Shown one piece after another: positions 1 to 9,662 of a DNA stretch of 64,000 nt; position 1 is the stretch's first letter, and the number at the start of each line of letters is the position of its first letter. The DNA is taken from contig JAIQEX010000010.1 of assembly GCA_020073615.1 (NCBI GenBank), positions 1-64,000 on the forward strand, written 5' to 3'. Origin of the DNA: Terriglobia bacterium (GTDB lineage Bacteria > Acidobacteriota > Terriglobia > Bryobacterales > Bryobacteraceae). The notes under the pieces were generated by a model, which was not told the DNA's origin, searched no databases, and saw only the letters and a program-made list of their open reading frames with translations. The position numbers and the translations under genes were made by a program.

Positions 1-122
1 TGCCCTGTTCTTCACGCGAACCTACGCGCGCCTGTTGCGTCCAAAACTCGCTCAAATCATGCCCGCTGGTCCACCCGGAGACTCTCCTCTCCGGGCCGCC
101 TTCGATCGTCTCCAGACGGAGA

Positions 123-1541
123 TTGACCGCTGCTGCAAGGAGGAAAAACTCGTCGCCTGAAAACTTGACTCATTTACATTACAATCTCTTGGGTAAGGAC
201 TCTAGAAGCGTGCGCTCGGGGAGATCACCCACCTTCGGATTGCTGGCAGGCCTGGCCGTAACCATCTCGGCGGTGGCGGTGTATTCCTTCTACACCATCG
301 GCCAACTCAGCAGCCTGCGCCAGCGCCAGTCGCAGGTCATCGACCGCAACCGCGCGGATTCGCTGCTGCTGCTGCGCATCCAAAACGATCTCAACTCGGT
401 CGCCCTGGCGATCCGCGACATGCTGGACGCCAGCGAGCCGTATCCGTTGACCGCCTGGCGGGGGCAGTTTCAGCGCCTTCGCGTGGACCTGGAAGACGCC
501 GTAAAGCGCGAGGAGAATTTCTCGCCGGCCGATCGCACGGCCGATCAGCGGCAGTACCTGGCGCGCTCTTTCGCGCAGTTCTGGGACGCGCTGGATCGCA
601 TTTTCGCGCTGGCCGAAAGCGACGAGCGCGAGGCGCGCGCGCGCATCCGCCTGTCGCTCGAGGCGCGGCAGGAGGCCTTGAGCACGCTGGTGGCGCGCCT
701 CCTGGTGCAGAACAACGAAAACGAGCGGCAGGTGGCCGCGCAAACGCAGGACATCTATGCCCGCGCGGAGCGGAATACCTATTTGTTTCTGGCGGCCATG
801 TTGATCGTGGTGCTGGCCACCGGCCTGTACCTGGTGCAGTACAACCGGCGCATGTTCCAGCAGGTGGCGGCTCTTTCGGAGCGGCGCAGCGAGCTGGCGC
901 GGCAACTGCTCTCCATTCAGGAGAACACCTTCCGCTACATCTCGCGGGAGCTGCACGACGAGTTCGGGCAGATCCTGACGGCCATCGGCGCCATGCTGCA
1001 ACGGGCCGGCCGGCGCGGCGCCGCGCTCGAGGCCCCGTTGCGCGGCGAGCTCGAAGAGGTGCGCGAGATTGTCCAATCCACGCTCGATAAAGTCCGTGCC
1101 CTCTCGCAGGCGCTGCATCCCGTGATCCTGGAGGAGGCCGGCCTGGAGGCCGCGCTCAGCACCCACCTTCCCATTTTCGAGAAGCAGACGGGAATTGAAA
1201 TCCGCTACCAGACCGACGGCACGGGCCAGGTGGATGGCAGCATCGCGATCCATGTCTACCGCGTGTTGCAGGAAGCGCTGAACAACGTGGCGCGCCATTC
1301 GAAATCCACCCATGCCGCGGTGCGCCTGCGCTATCTGCGCGATCGCGTGGTCCTGGAAGTGGAAGATGACGGTGTGGGATTCGGGGCGGGAAAGGAGACA
1401 CACGGCATGGGGCTGGTCTCGATGCGCGAGCGCGCCGAGCTGGTCAACGGCCGGCTGGAGCTTCTGGAGCGGGGCGGCGGCGGCGCGCTGGTGCGATTCA
1501 CCGCGCCGTTGAGCGCGGAGGAGGCGCATGCCGGAGTCTAA
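123..1541 (+). CDS. Sensor histidine kinase, NarX/HisKA_3 type (start uncertain; may begin near 211)
   Basis: Two TM segments, H-box 'SRELHDEFGQILTAIG', ATPase box 'VLQEALNNVARHSKSTHAAVRL...VEDDGVGFG'; overlaps the downstream response regulator. Confidence 0.88.
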   Translation: MTAAARRKNSSPENLTHLHYNLLGKDSRSVRSGRSPTFGLLAGLAVTISAVAVYSFYTIGQLSSLRQRQSQVIDRNRADSLLLLRIQNDLNSVALAIRDMLDASEPYPLTAWRGQFQRLRVDLEDAVKREENFSPADRTADQRQYLARSFAQFWDALDRIFALAESDEREARARIRLSLEARQEALSTLVARLLVQNNENERQVAAQTQDIYARAERNTYLFLAAMLIVVLATGLYLVQYNRRMFQQVAALSERRSELARQLLSIQENTFRYISRELHDEFGQILTAIGAMLQRAGRRGAALEAPLRGELEEVREIVQSTLDKVRALSQALHPVILEEAGLEAALSTHLPIFEKQTGIEIRYQTDGTGQVDGSIAIHVYRVLQEALNNVARHSKSTHAAVRLRYLRDRVVLEVEDDGVGFGAGKETHGMGLVSMRERAELVNGRLELLERGGGGALVRFTAPLSAEEAHAGV

Positions 1542-2154
1542 AATCTCGGTGCTGCTGGTGGACGATCACGGCCTGGTGCGCCGTGGCTTTCGCCGCATGC
1601 TGGAGGACGAGCCGGACATCTTCGTGGCGGGCGAGGCGGGCGATGGGCAGGAAGCCGTGGACAAGGCCCTGGAGCTTCATCCCGCGGTAGTGGTCATGGA
1701 TTTCGCGCTGCCCAGCATGAACGGCGCGGTCGCCGCGCGGCGCATCCTGAAAGCGCTGCCCGCCACAGCCGTGCTGATCCTGAGCATGCACTCCGAGCCC
1801 AGCTATGTGCGCACCTGTCTCGATGCCGGCGCGCGCGGATATTTGTTGAAGAACGCCGTGGATCTGGAGCTGGTGGAGGCGGTCAGAAAGGTGGCGGCCG
1901 GCGGGCAGGTGCTGGATCCGCGCCTGGGGCGTCTGCCTTCCTCGCGCAAGGTTCCGGAGCTGACCACCCGGGAGCTGGAGGTCTTGCAGTTGATCGTGCA
2001 CGGGAAGTCCAATCGGGAAATTGCCACCGTGCTGGGGGTGAGCGCCAACACCGTGGCCGTGCACCGCGCCAACCTGATGCAGACCCTCGGCATTCACAAC
2101 ACCGCGGAGCTGGTGGTGTATGCCATCCGCAACGGACTGGCGAGTATCACGTGA
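1528..2154 (+). CDS. NarL/LuxR-family response regulator
   Basis: REC domain 'VLLVDDHGLVRRGF' and LuxR HTH 'LTTRELEVLQLIVHGKSNREIATVLGVSANTVAVH'. Confidence 0.93.
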   Translation: MPESKISVLLVDDHGLVRRGFRRMLEDEPDIFVAGEAGDGQEAVDKALELHPAVVVMDFALPSMNGAVAARRILKALPATAVLILSMHSEPSYVRTCLDAGARGYLLKNAVDLELVEAVRKVAAGGQVLDPRLGRLPSSRKVPELTTRELEVLQLIVHGKSNREIATVLGVSANTVAVHRANLMQTLGIHNTAELVVYAIRNGLASIT

Positions 2155-3812
2155 CGCGCCGCGGCTTTCTGCTGGGCGCTGCCGCGCTGCCCGCGGCCGC
2201 CGCGGCCTCCGATCCGGGGTTTCGCCTGGTGGACGTCACCGGCCCCGCCGGCATCCGCTTCCAACACAACAGCGGCGCCTTCGGAGCGAAATATCTGCCC
2301 GAAACCATGGGCCCCGGCTGCGCCTTCCTCGATTACGACGCCGACGGCTGGCTCGATATTCTGCTGATCAACGGTATGGACTGGCCCGGCCACCGCAGGC
2401 GGCGCAGCACCCTCGAGCTGTACCGCAACAATCGCAACGGTTCCTTCACCGACGTGACCCGCGAGGCCGGCCTGGCCGTCGAGATGTACGGCATGGGCGC
2501 CGCCGTCGCGGACTATAACAACGACGGCTTCCCCGACATCCTGGTGACCGCGGTGGGCCAGAACCGCCTGTTCCAGAACACCGGCAAGGGCCATTTCCTC
2601 GATGTCACGGACCGCGCCGGCCTGGGCGGGCGGAGCTCCTTCAGCACCTCCGCGCTGTGGTTCGATTTCGATCGCGACGGCCATCTGGATCTCTTCGTCT
2701 GCAACTATGTGAAGTGGTCGCCCGAGCACGACATTTTCTGCAGCGTGGACGGCAGCCGCAAGTCGTACTGCACCCCGGAAGCCTATCGCGGCTCGACCTG
2801 CTGGCTGTTTCGCAACCGCGGCAACGGCACCTTCGAGGATGTGACCGCCACCAGCGGCGTATTCGACACCAGCTCGAAATCGCTGGGCGTGGCGCTGCTC
2901 GATTACGATCGCGACGGCTGGCCGGACCTGCTGGTGACTAACGACACGCAGCCCAACAAGCTCTACCGCAACCGCCGCAACGGCACCTTCGAGGACGTTG
3001 CCGTGCACGCCGGCGTGGCCTTCAGCGAGGACGGCAAGGCGCGGGCGGGCATGGGAATCGACGTGGCCGATTTCGATAACTCCGGCGCCCCGGGCATCGC
3101 CATCACCAATTTCGACAACGAAATGGTCGCCCTCTACCGCGCCGGCCGCGACGGCGTCTACTCCGATATCGCGCTCCAGACCGGGGTCGGGCAGGCGTCG
3201 CGCAACACGCTCGGCTTTGGCTGCATCTTCTTCGACGCCGATCTCGACGGGCGCCTCGACCTGCTGGCCGCCAACGGCCACATCGATGAGACCGTCCGCA
3301 ACATCCACGGCAATGTGGGCTATGCCCAGCCGCCCCATCTGTTCCTCAACGACGGCCGCGGCGGCTTCCGCGATGTGGCCCGGGAAGCCGGCGCGGATTT
3401 TGCCGCCCCCCACGTGGCGCGCGGCGCCGCTTGCGGCGATTTCGATCGCGATGGCGACGTGGATCTGCTGATCACCGCCAATCAGGGCCCGGCCCGGCTC
3501 TATCGCAACGATGTGCGCAACGGGCGCCGGTCCGTCCGCCTGCGGCTGGTGGGCACCAGGTCCAACCGCGATGGCGTGGGCGCGGTGGTGCGGCTATGGA
3601 CGCCCGACGGCGCGCAATCGAGAATGGTGAAGACCGGCTCCAGCTACCTCTCGCAATCGGAGCTGACCCTCACCTTCGGAATCGACGGGCGGGAGAAGGC
3701 CGACCGCGTGGTTATCGAATGGCCGAGCAGCCGCGTGGAAGAATACAAGAACGTAGCGGCGGGGCTCTACGATTGCGTGGAAGGGGAGGGGATCGGGAAG
3801 CCCGCCATCTGA
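2151..3812 (+). CDS. CRTAC1-type protein with FG-GAP/VCBS repeats and C-terminal ASPIC/UnbV domain
   Basis: Repeated 'FLDYDADGWLDILLING'-type FG-GAP motifs; C-terminal 'RSVRLRLVGTRSNRDGVGAVVRLW'; Tat-like N-terminus; 4-nt overlap with the regulator. Confidence 0.9.
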   Translation: MTRRGFLLGAAALPAAAAASDPGFRLVDVTGPAGIRFQHNSGAFGAKYLPETMGPGCAFLDYDADGWLDILLINGMDWPGHRRRRSTLELYRNNRNGSFTDVTREAGLAVEMYGMGAAVADYNNDGFPDILVTAVGQNRLFQNTGKGHFLDVTDRAGLGGRSSFSTSALWFDFDRDGHLDLFVCNYVKWSPEHDIFCSVDGSRKSYCTPEAYRGSTCWLFRNRGNGTFEDVTATSGVFDTSSKSLGVALLDYDRDGWPDLLVTNDTQPNKLYRNRRNGTFEDVAVHAGVAFSEDGKARAGMGIDVADFDNSGAPGIAITNFDNEMVALYRAGRDGVYSDIALQTGVGQASRNTLGFGCIFFDADLDGRLDLLAANGHIDETVRNIHGNVGYAQPPHLFLNDGRGGFRDVAREAGADFAAPHVARGAACGDFDRDGDVDLLITANQGPARLYRNDVRNGRRSVRLRLVGTRSNRDGVGAVVRLWTPDGAQSRMVKTGSSYLSQSELTLTFGIDGREKADRVVIEWPSSRVEEYKNVAAGLYDCVEGEGIGKPAI

Positions 3813-3823
3813 CCGGCTGCCTC

Positions 3824-4858
3824 TCACGCCAACTGCAACGCCTCCCGCAGGCCCGGGTCATGGCGCACGCGCCAGATCCGGCTGTCCAGGTAATAGTGCG
3901 TCAGGCCAAAGCCGCAGAAGAATCCGAACGCCAGGTCGGACGCCTTGCCCAGCTCGAACCCCGGAACGCGGTAGAGCGCGCTGAACAGCAGCGCCGCGCC
4001 CGCGTAGGCCAGCAGGCTCCGGCTCACCGCCCAGGGAATGCGGCCATGGCGCGCGCGGCCCTCCACGCCCGCGTAGCGGTTGCGATTATGGAACCAGACC
4101 AGCGCGTGGTATTGCAGGTTGTGCACGATGGTCACGGTGGGCACCGCCGCCTGCCAGCTCATATACGCGAATGTCAGCCAGTGCAGCGGGACCACCGCGG
4201 CCAGCAGGAGATACTTCGGCCAGTTGGCGGCTTCGCCGGCGCGGAACCGCACCGCCTGCCGCGCCAGATACAATGCCGCGATGCCGGCCATGAGCACCCA
4301 CAGCGGCGCCTCCGCGCGTGCCAACGAAAAGCGCAGGCCCAGCTCCTCGGGGTGATGGAGGAAGAAGCGATGCAAGGGCGGGAATACCAGCATCGCGCCC
4401 AGAAACAGCCGGTCGAGTGCGTTGTCGAGCCGGCCGAGGTCGCGATTCTTCACCTTGTACAGCACCATGAACCCGTAGTGCTGGCGCATCACGTGGTAGT
4501 AAGCCCAGACGCCCACCAGCAGCGCCAGGTACCCTTTCGCGCCGGCCAGCACCATCGCCGGTCCGAGCGAAAAGAAGAACAGCAGGCTGCCGAACAGCAG
4601 GCGCGGGTTGCGCGCGCGCGATTCGCTATCGAAAAACGTGCGCGACGCGGTGGCGAAAATATGGGTGCCGTCGAAGCCCAGCGACCAGAACCACCACAGC
4701 AGCGAAATCGGCACGCCCGCGGCGGTGTAGAGCAGCAGGTAGGCGTAGCCGGCCAACGCGCTGCCGATGACCAGGGAAAGATCGACCGGGCGCGCGATGA
4801 TCCAGCGGGAGGCGAACCGCCGGGCGGGGTACGCTTCGGGTATGGCGGCAGCGGCCAT
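3824..4858 (-). CDS. Polytopic membrane protein, unknown function
   Basis: Uninterrupted hydrophobic ORF on minus strand. Confidence 0.7.
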   Translation of the reverse strand: MAAAAIPEAYPARRFASRWIIARPVDLSLVIGSALAGYAYLLLYTAAGVPISLLWWFWSLGFDGTHIFATASRTFFDSESRARNPRLLFGSLLFFFSLGPAMVLAGAKGYLALLVGVWAYYHVMRQHYGFMVLYKVKNRDLGRLDNALDRLFLGAMLVFPPLHRFFLHHPEELGLRFSLARAEAPLWVLMAGIAALYLARQAVRFRAGEAANWPKYLLLAAVVPLHWLTFAYMSWQAAVPTVTIVHNLQYHALVWFHNRNRYAGVEGRARHGRIPWAVSRSLLAYAGAALLFSALYRVPGFELGKASDLAFGFFCGFGLTHYYLDSRIWRVRHDPGLREALQLA

Positions 4859-4876
4859 GGTCGGCTGGTGGCGCGG

Positions 4877-6154
4877 CTACGCGAAGTGGTACTTGTTGGC
4901 CGCTTCGTCCCAGACGACTTTCTTCTGGTTCTTGAACGAAAGCGTCGCCATGTGGCCGGAGATGGCCGCCTGTTGCCCCACCAGCGGCGGCGCAATCGGT
5001 TTCTCATTCCCCAGCACCGACTGCACGAAGTTGCGGAAGTGGTTGATGGCGCCGTCGCTTTCGTTGAAATCGTTTTTCCCGTTGAGATGAATCGGCTGGC
5101 GCGACTTGATGTTGTCCGGCGCCTTCCCGCGGAAGATCTCCGGGGTGAAGTACAGATCCTGCCGGTTCATCACCTCCAGGGTGCCTTCGTTGCCGCACAA
5201 CTGCTCGCCGTAGCCGTAGTGGTCGTTGCCGAAGTAGCAGCTATAGTTGATGTGGAAGTTGCCCCCGTACTCGTAGATGGCGCTGAAGGTGTCGGGCACG
5301 TCGCGGTCGTCGGTCTTGTCGGTCCAGCGGTAGATGCCGCCCGAGGCCACACAACTCCTGGGCACCGTCTTGTTCAGCATGTAATTGACAATGTCGGTCT
5401 GGTGCACCAAAAGATCGGTCGAAATCCCGCCCGAATAGTCCCAGTAGAGGCGCCACTGGAAATAGCGTTCCGCGCTCCACGGCCGCTTGGGCGCGGGGCC
5501 CAGGAAGCGGCCCCAGTCGGTATTCTGGGGCGTCGCTTCGGGTGGAATCACGTAGCGCCACGCCGGGTCGTTGGGCAGCGAATTGCGATACCAGAACGCG
5601 CGTACGAAGTGCACTTCGCCGATCTGCCCCTTCTCCACCAGCTCCTTGGCCTTCTTGTAGAGCGTGGAGCTGCGGTTCTGCGTTCCCACCTGCACCACTT
5701 TGCCCGATTTTTCCGCGGCATGCACGATATCGAAGCCCTCTTCGATGGTGTGGGCCAGCGGCTTCTCGATGTAGACGTGCTTGCCGGCCTTGAGCGCCGC
5801 AATGGTCATATCGTGGTGCAGGTGCTCCGGCGTCATGATGAAGACGGCATCGACGTTCTTGTCGGCCAGCAGGTCGTGATAGTCCAGATAGGTGGCCGGC
5901 GTGTTCCCCCAGACGGTCTGCATGCGGTCCTTGGCGCGCGCGATGTATCCCTGATAGGTATCGCAGATCGCTGTGATCCGCACGTCGTCGGGCGACGCGG
6001 TATGCAGCCAGTCGATTCCCGCGTAACCGCGCGTGCCCACGCCGATCCAGCCGATGTTGATCTTCTCGTTGGCGCCGCGGGCGGCGATCACCGCCGGCCC
6101 CGCCGCTATCGCCGCCGCCTTCAGAAAATCGCGTCTGTTGATGCCATCCGCCAT
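4877..6154 (-). CDS. Gfo/Idh/MocA-family oxidoreductase, Tat-exported
   Basis: Starts MADGINRRDFLKAAAIAAG (Tat signal), 'NIGWIGVGTRGYAGIDWL' Rossmann, 'HVYIEKPLAHTIEEG'; start revised from the ORF track. Confidence 0.93.
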   Translation of the reverse strand: MADGINRRDFLKAAAIAAGPAVIAARGANEKINIGWIGVGTRGYAGIDWLHTASPDDVRITAICDTYQGYIARAKDRMQTVWGNTPATYLDYHDLLADKNVDAVFIMTPEHLHHDMTIAALKAGKHVYIEKPLAHTIEEGFDIVHAAEKSGKVVQVGTQNRSSTLYKKAKELVEKGQIGEVHFVRAFWYRNSLPNDPAWRYVIPPEATPQNTDWGRFLGPAPKRPWSAERYFQWRLYWDYSGGISTDLLVHQTDIVNYMLNKTVPRSCVASGGIYRWTDKTDDRDVPDTFSAIYEYGGNFHINYSCYFGNDHYGYGEQLCGNEGTLEVMNRQDLYFTPEIFRGKAPDNIKSRQPIHLNGKNDFNESDGAINHFRNFVQSVLGNEKPIAPPLVGQQAAISGHMATLSFKNQKKVVWDEAANKYHFA

Positions 6155-6192
6155 AAGCGCCTCCACGTCCGATAATACCGAATTCGGGAGGC

Positions 6193-6364
6193 TTTCACCG
6201 CCGAGGCGCCGAGCCGCCGAGAACCAGGGGTTTCCCCGTCGATCCCTGTTACCTCGCGAACCGCGCCTTTCCGATTCCTTCGGGTCTGCGCGCCGAGCCA
6301 GCCGAGCACGCGGAAAACCATTGGACTTGGATTTCCTCGGCGCCTCGGCGTCTCGGCGGTGACA
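6193..6364. repeat. MITE-like element with about 30-bp imperfect terminal inverted repeats (TTTCACCGCCGAGGCGCCGAG...)
   Basis: Left arm TTTCACCGCCGAGGCGCCGAGCCGCCGAGAA; reverse complement of right arm TGTCACCGCCGAGACGCCGAGGCGCCGAGGAA. Confidence 0.6.
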
Positions 6365-6433
6365 TCTCTTCAACGGATCATGGGTCAGTACGCCGCGGCC
6401 CTTGTCGGTTCCAAAATGGTACCATCTGGGTGG

Positions 6434-6682
6434 ATGGCTAACCTGACGATCAAGAACGTGCCGGAGCCCCTCCACCAGGCGCTCAAGAAGCTGGCGCAGG
6501 AGGAAGGGCGCAGCTTGAACGCGCACATCATCCGCCAGTTGGAATCGGGCCTTGCCGAACGGAACCGCCGCCGCACCATGCAGCGGCAGAGAGAGGAGTT
6601 CCGCGCGTTTGTGGCTTCTCTGCCCAAGATGCGGTCGAGCGCCGCCTTGATCCGTGAAGACCGCGACCGCGGGCATCGATGA
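6434..6682 (+). CDS. FitA-like/Arc-type ribbon-helix-helix antitoxin
   Basis: MANLTIKNVPEPLHQALKKLAQEEGRSLNAHIIRQLE; overlaps PIN-domain gene by 4 nt. Confidence 0.85.
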   Translation: MANLTIKNVPEPLHQALKKLAQEEGRSLNAHIIRQLESGLAERNRRRTMQRQREEFRAFVASLPKMRSSAALIREDRDRGHR

Positions 6683-7113
6683 AACGGCCGGTGGCAGTGG
6701 TCGACGCCAGCGTGGCCATCAAGTGGCTCTTGCCCGAAGAAGACCAGGAGATCGCGTACCGTCTGCAGGACCAATATCAGGACGGCGCCATCGACCTGAT
6801 AGCCCCGGAGCTCCTGCTTTCGGAGGTCGGAAACGCCCTGTGGAAGCGGGTGCGCCGCCGGGAGTTGACGCCATCGGCCGCCGGGATTCTCTTCGACGGC
6901 CTGCTGCGCGATGTTCCGATCCTGGTGAACTCCGTGGCCATCCACCGCCGCGCACTGAGTTTGTCGCTCGAAAGCGACCGCCCCATCTACGATTGTGAAT
7001 ACCTGGCGCTCGCGCTCGACCATCGCTGTGACTTGGTCACGGCGGATGCGCGTTTCTACCAGGCGGTGCGACAGGCGTGGCCGCGCGTCAAGCTGCTGCG
7101 CGATATGGGGTGA
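6679..7113 (+). CDS. PIN-domain toxin, VapC family
   Basis: 'VVDASVAIKWLLPEE' and 'IYDCEYLALALDHRCDLVTADARFYQAV'. Confidence 0.9.
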   Translation: MKRPVAVVDASVAIKWLLPEEDQEIAYRLQDQYQDGAIDLIAPELLLSEVGNALWKRVRRRELTPSAAGILFDGLLRDVPILVNSVAIHRRALSLSLESDRPIYDCEYLALALDHRCDLVTADARFYQAVRQAWPRVKLLRDMG

Positions 7114-7130
7114 CGCCGGGCACACACCGG

Positions 7131-9515
7131 TCAGTTGTAGCCAACGATCTTGGAGAACAGCGAGCTGTAATTGAACAGCCCGAAATCGAGGCTCCCGCCG
7201 GCGGCCAAGGGCGCGGTGAAAGTGTTGGCCGCGCCCAGCACGTTGACCAGCGTCAGCGCACCGATAGCGGCGGCGTTGGGGTCGTTGGAACTGGGCGGCA
7301 TCTGGCTCAGGATGCTTACCGGCACGGTCAACGTCCCGTCGCTGGCACGCGCCGCGCAGGAGAAGGCCACGGCGATGCTTTGCGTGGGATCTGCCGTCGA
7401 GGGCGCCATCGACGTGCCCCCGATATGCACCGAATCCTGGCTGCCCCCGCCGCCGGTCCAGTTGATGGTCAGCGGTTTGGTCCGGTCGATGGTGGCGATG
7501 GCTCCGCAGTTGGTGCAGTCGAGCGGCGCGGGCACCGTGATGTTGGCCGTGAAGGAACCAATGTCGGTCCCCCCGGGCGCTTTCATGGACCATGCGCCGG
7601 CCTCGATGAACGCGGCCGTGCTGAGGGGTGTGGACGTCGCCAGGGTAGCGGAATACCCCTTGATGGCATCGTACGGCAGGCTCGCCGTCTTGCCGTTCGG
7701 TCCGGCCAGCGTGAGCGGCGATCCCGCGTTCGGTTGCTTCAACCCTGGCGAGATGGTGGAGGTGAGCACGAAGGAGACATCGGCGGTGCCCATTACGCAG
7801 GTTCCCGGCGGGTGGACGGCGCCCGCGGCGCCGGCAGTCTGCGCCAGCTCGAACAGTCCGCTGGCATCGAGGGAAGTGAACGAGACGAACGCCCTTTCGG
7901 TAGACGTATCCACAGCTAGTCCGGCCGCGCTAGCCTCCGCGGTGAACTTAGTAAGCGTGATTATGCCGCCAGTGAGTGTGCCGCCCTGGTCCAGTCTGGC
8001 CAACATACTCGCAGTCAGGCCCAGCGGGGCCGGACATGTGGAACTGCCGGTAGCTTTGGCGAAGGTCCCATAGTTACTCGATACGCCGTTCACCACCACG
8101 GCGAGCGGCACGAAGCAGCCATCGGGAACGCTGTCGTCGGAAGGCAGTTGGAACACGATCTGGTCGAGTCCGGGGAACTGCGGCTGGCGGCCCGCGTAGA
8201 TCGGCGTGATGGCCTTGTTACCCGCCAGTACCTGGACGCTGATTTCGACGGGGACTACCTGCCCCGGGGCGTCGCTGTCGGAGGTGCTCACCGGCCCCAG
8301 GCCGGTGCCATAGAGCACCAGGAACTGGCCCGGCGCGGCGGCGTTGGTCAGCGCGTTCAAAGGCGCGGACTTTCCGTCGGAGCTGACGTTCTGAAGCAAA
8401 GCCGGACCCGAACCGCCCTGATTCAAGGTATACATACCGAAGGCGGACTTGACCACGGTCATCTTAGCCGGCGGGCTGGCAACCCCGTTGTAAGTCACGG
8501 TCACGGTAGCGGGGCCCACGGGGGTGTTAGACGGCAGGATTCCAGCCACCTGTACATCCAGCGCATAGTACATAAACGCCTGGACGGGCGAGCCGCCGGA
8601 GGGTGTAACCGTGATGCTGGTGCCGTTCGCGCCACCCACGCTGGTGGTGAACGGAGGCGCCGCCAGCACGATGCTCGCCGGCCCCAGGCCCGACCCTTTT
8701 ACCACGAAGTAAGACCCCTGTGCGATTCCCGACCCCGGAGCGCCCTGCGGAAAGTAAGTTCCCGCGCTCAACACGCCATCCGGGCCGGGGCGGATCAACG
8801 GGCCGGGTGCCCCGGCGACCGGTAGGATGGTTCCCGACTGACTTGAAACTCCGCCGATCGAGAGGGTGATCGCCTGGTTGCCGCCGGGAATTCCCTTAGG
8901 AACGGTGAGATTGACCTGGTAAATCCCGATGGCGCCGGGCTCCAGCCCGGAGAAGGATACGGTGGCGGGTTGCCCGGCCACCGTTACCGTCGCTTGCGCC
9001 GGATCAGTCGGGAAGATGCTCTGCGGCGTTGCTGTGCCCGTGGGCACCTGGGGTTTGGTGGCGCCCAGTCCGATCGCGACAACGGTAATCGCTTCGCCCG
9101 GTTGCGCAGGGCTGGCCGCGGTCACGAGAGTTCCATCCGAGTGCGACGCGGCGAGTCCGGCGGCGAGGCCGGCGGTGGTAACGAGCACCGGAGCATATTG
9201 GCTCAGAGTAATGCTCATCGGTGCCGAGGCGCCTATCGTGATTGTTGTCGGGCCCACAGGGGCATCCACGGGGATCTGAATGTTGAATTGCCCATCCGAG
9301 GCAAAGAAGACGTAGGCCTTCTTGCCGGCCACGGTCACTGCGACCGACTTGTCGGTGCCGAGGCTGGTCCCGAAAACAGTCGCCAGACTGCCCGGCGCCA
9401 GCCTGGTGCCGGCAGAGATGGCATCCACCACCGCGGTGATAGTGGGTGTCTGGGCCGATGCGAGTCCCGATAGAGTCAGTGACAGCAGGCAAACCCAGAG
9501 AACCGCGGCCTTCAT
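7131..9515 (-). CDS. Secreted TIGR03437-domain protein (paralog 1 of 3)
   Basis: Signal peptide; repeated 'VFGTSLG...VAGKKAYVFFASDGQFNIQIP' and 'GTGLGPVSTSDSDAPGQ' motifs; C-terminal 'TINWTGGGG...' domain. Confidence 0.85.
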   Translation of the reverse strand: MKAAVLWVCLLSLTLSGLASAQTPTITAVVDAISAGTRLAPGSLATVFGTSLGTDKSVAVTVAGKKAYVFFASDGQFNIQIPVDAPVGPTTITIGASAPMSITLSQYAPVLVTTAGLAAGLAASHSDGTLVTAASPAQPGEAITVVAIGLGATKPQVPTGTATPQSIFPTDPAQATVTVAGQPATVSFSGLEPGAIGIYQVNLTVPKGIPGGNQAITLSIGGVSSQSGTILPVAGAPGPLIRPGPDGVLSAGTYFPQGAPGSGIAQGSYFVVKGSGLGPASIVLAAPPFTTSVGGANGTSITVTPSGGSPVQAFMYYALDVQVAGILPSNTPVGPATVTVTYNGVASPPAKMTVVKSAFGMYTLNQGGSGPALLQNVSSDGKSAPLNALTNAAAPGQFLVLYGTGLGPVSTSDSDAPGQVVPVEISVQVLAGNKAITPIYAGRQPQFPGLDQIVFQLPSDDSVPDGCFVPLAVVVNGVSSNYGTFAKATGSSTCPAPLGLTASMLARLDQGGTLTGGIITLTKFTAEASAAGLAVDTSTERAFVSFTSLDASGLFELAQTAGAAGAVHPPGTCVMGTADVSFVLTSTISPGLKQPNAGSPLTLAGPNGKTASLPYDAIKGYSATLATSTPLSTAAFIEAGAWSMKAPGGTDIGSFTANITVPAPLDCTNCGAIATIDRTKPLTINWTGGGGSQDSVHIGGTSMAPSTADPTQSIAVAFSCAARASDGTLTVPVSILSQMPPSSNDPNAAAIGALTLVNVLGAANTFTAPLAAGGSLDFGLFNYSSLFSKIVGYN

Positions 9516-9600
9516 TTCTTTTCCTCCGAAGGATCAATGTACCATAGGCAACGGTATAACAGGTATGATACTCTCTAATAAACGGTTCAGTGGGGTAGGG

Positions 9601-9644
9601 CTAGTCCGGAAAACTAGTCATCCCGCCTGGTTCGGGCCTATAAT
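9601..9644 (+). promoter_or_regulatory. Palindrome CTAGTccggaaaACTAG followed by TATAAT -10-like hexamer upstream of the 9663 gene
   Basis: Same arrangement recurs at 11428-11472 upstream of the paralog. Confidence 0.55.
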
Positions 9645-9662
9645 CTCAGTCAGGAGTAAAAG

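Noticed and set aside
225-1529. Long minus-strand ORF opposite the histidine kinase
   Set aside because: Shadow ORF from GC-rich codon bias; composition (many R/H/Q/G, no motifs) is unlike a real protein.
3431-6175. 914-aa plus-strand ORF
   Set aside because: Runs antisense through two convincing minus-strand genes; composition artefact.
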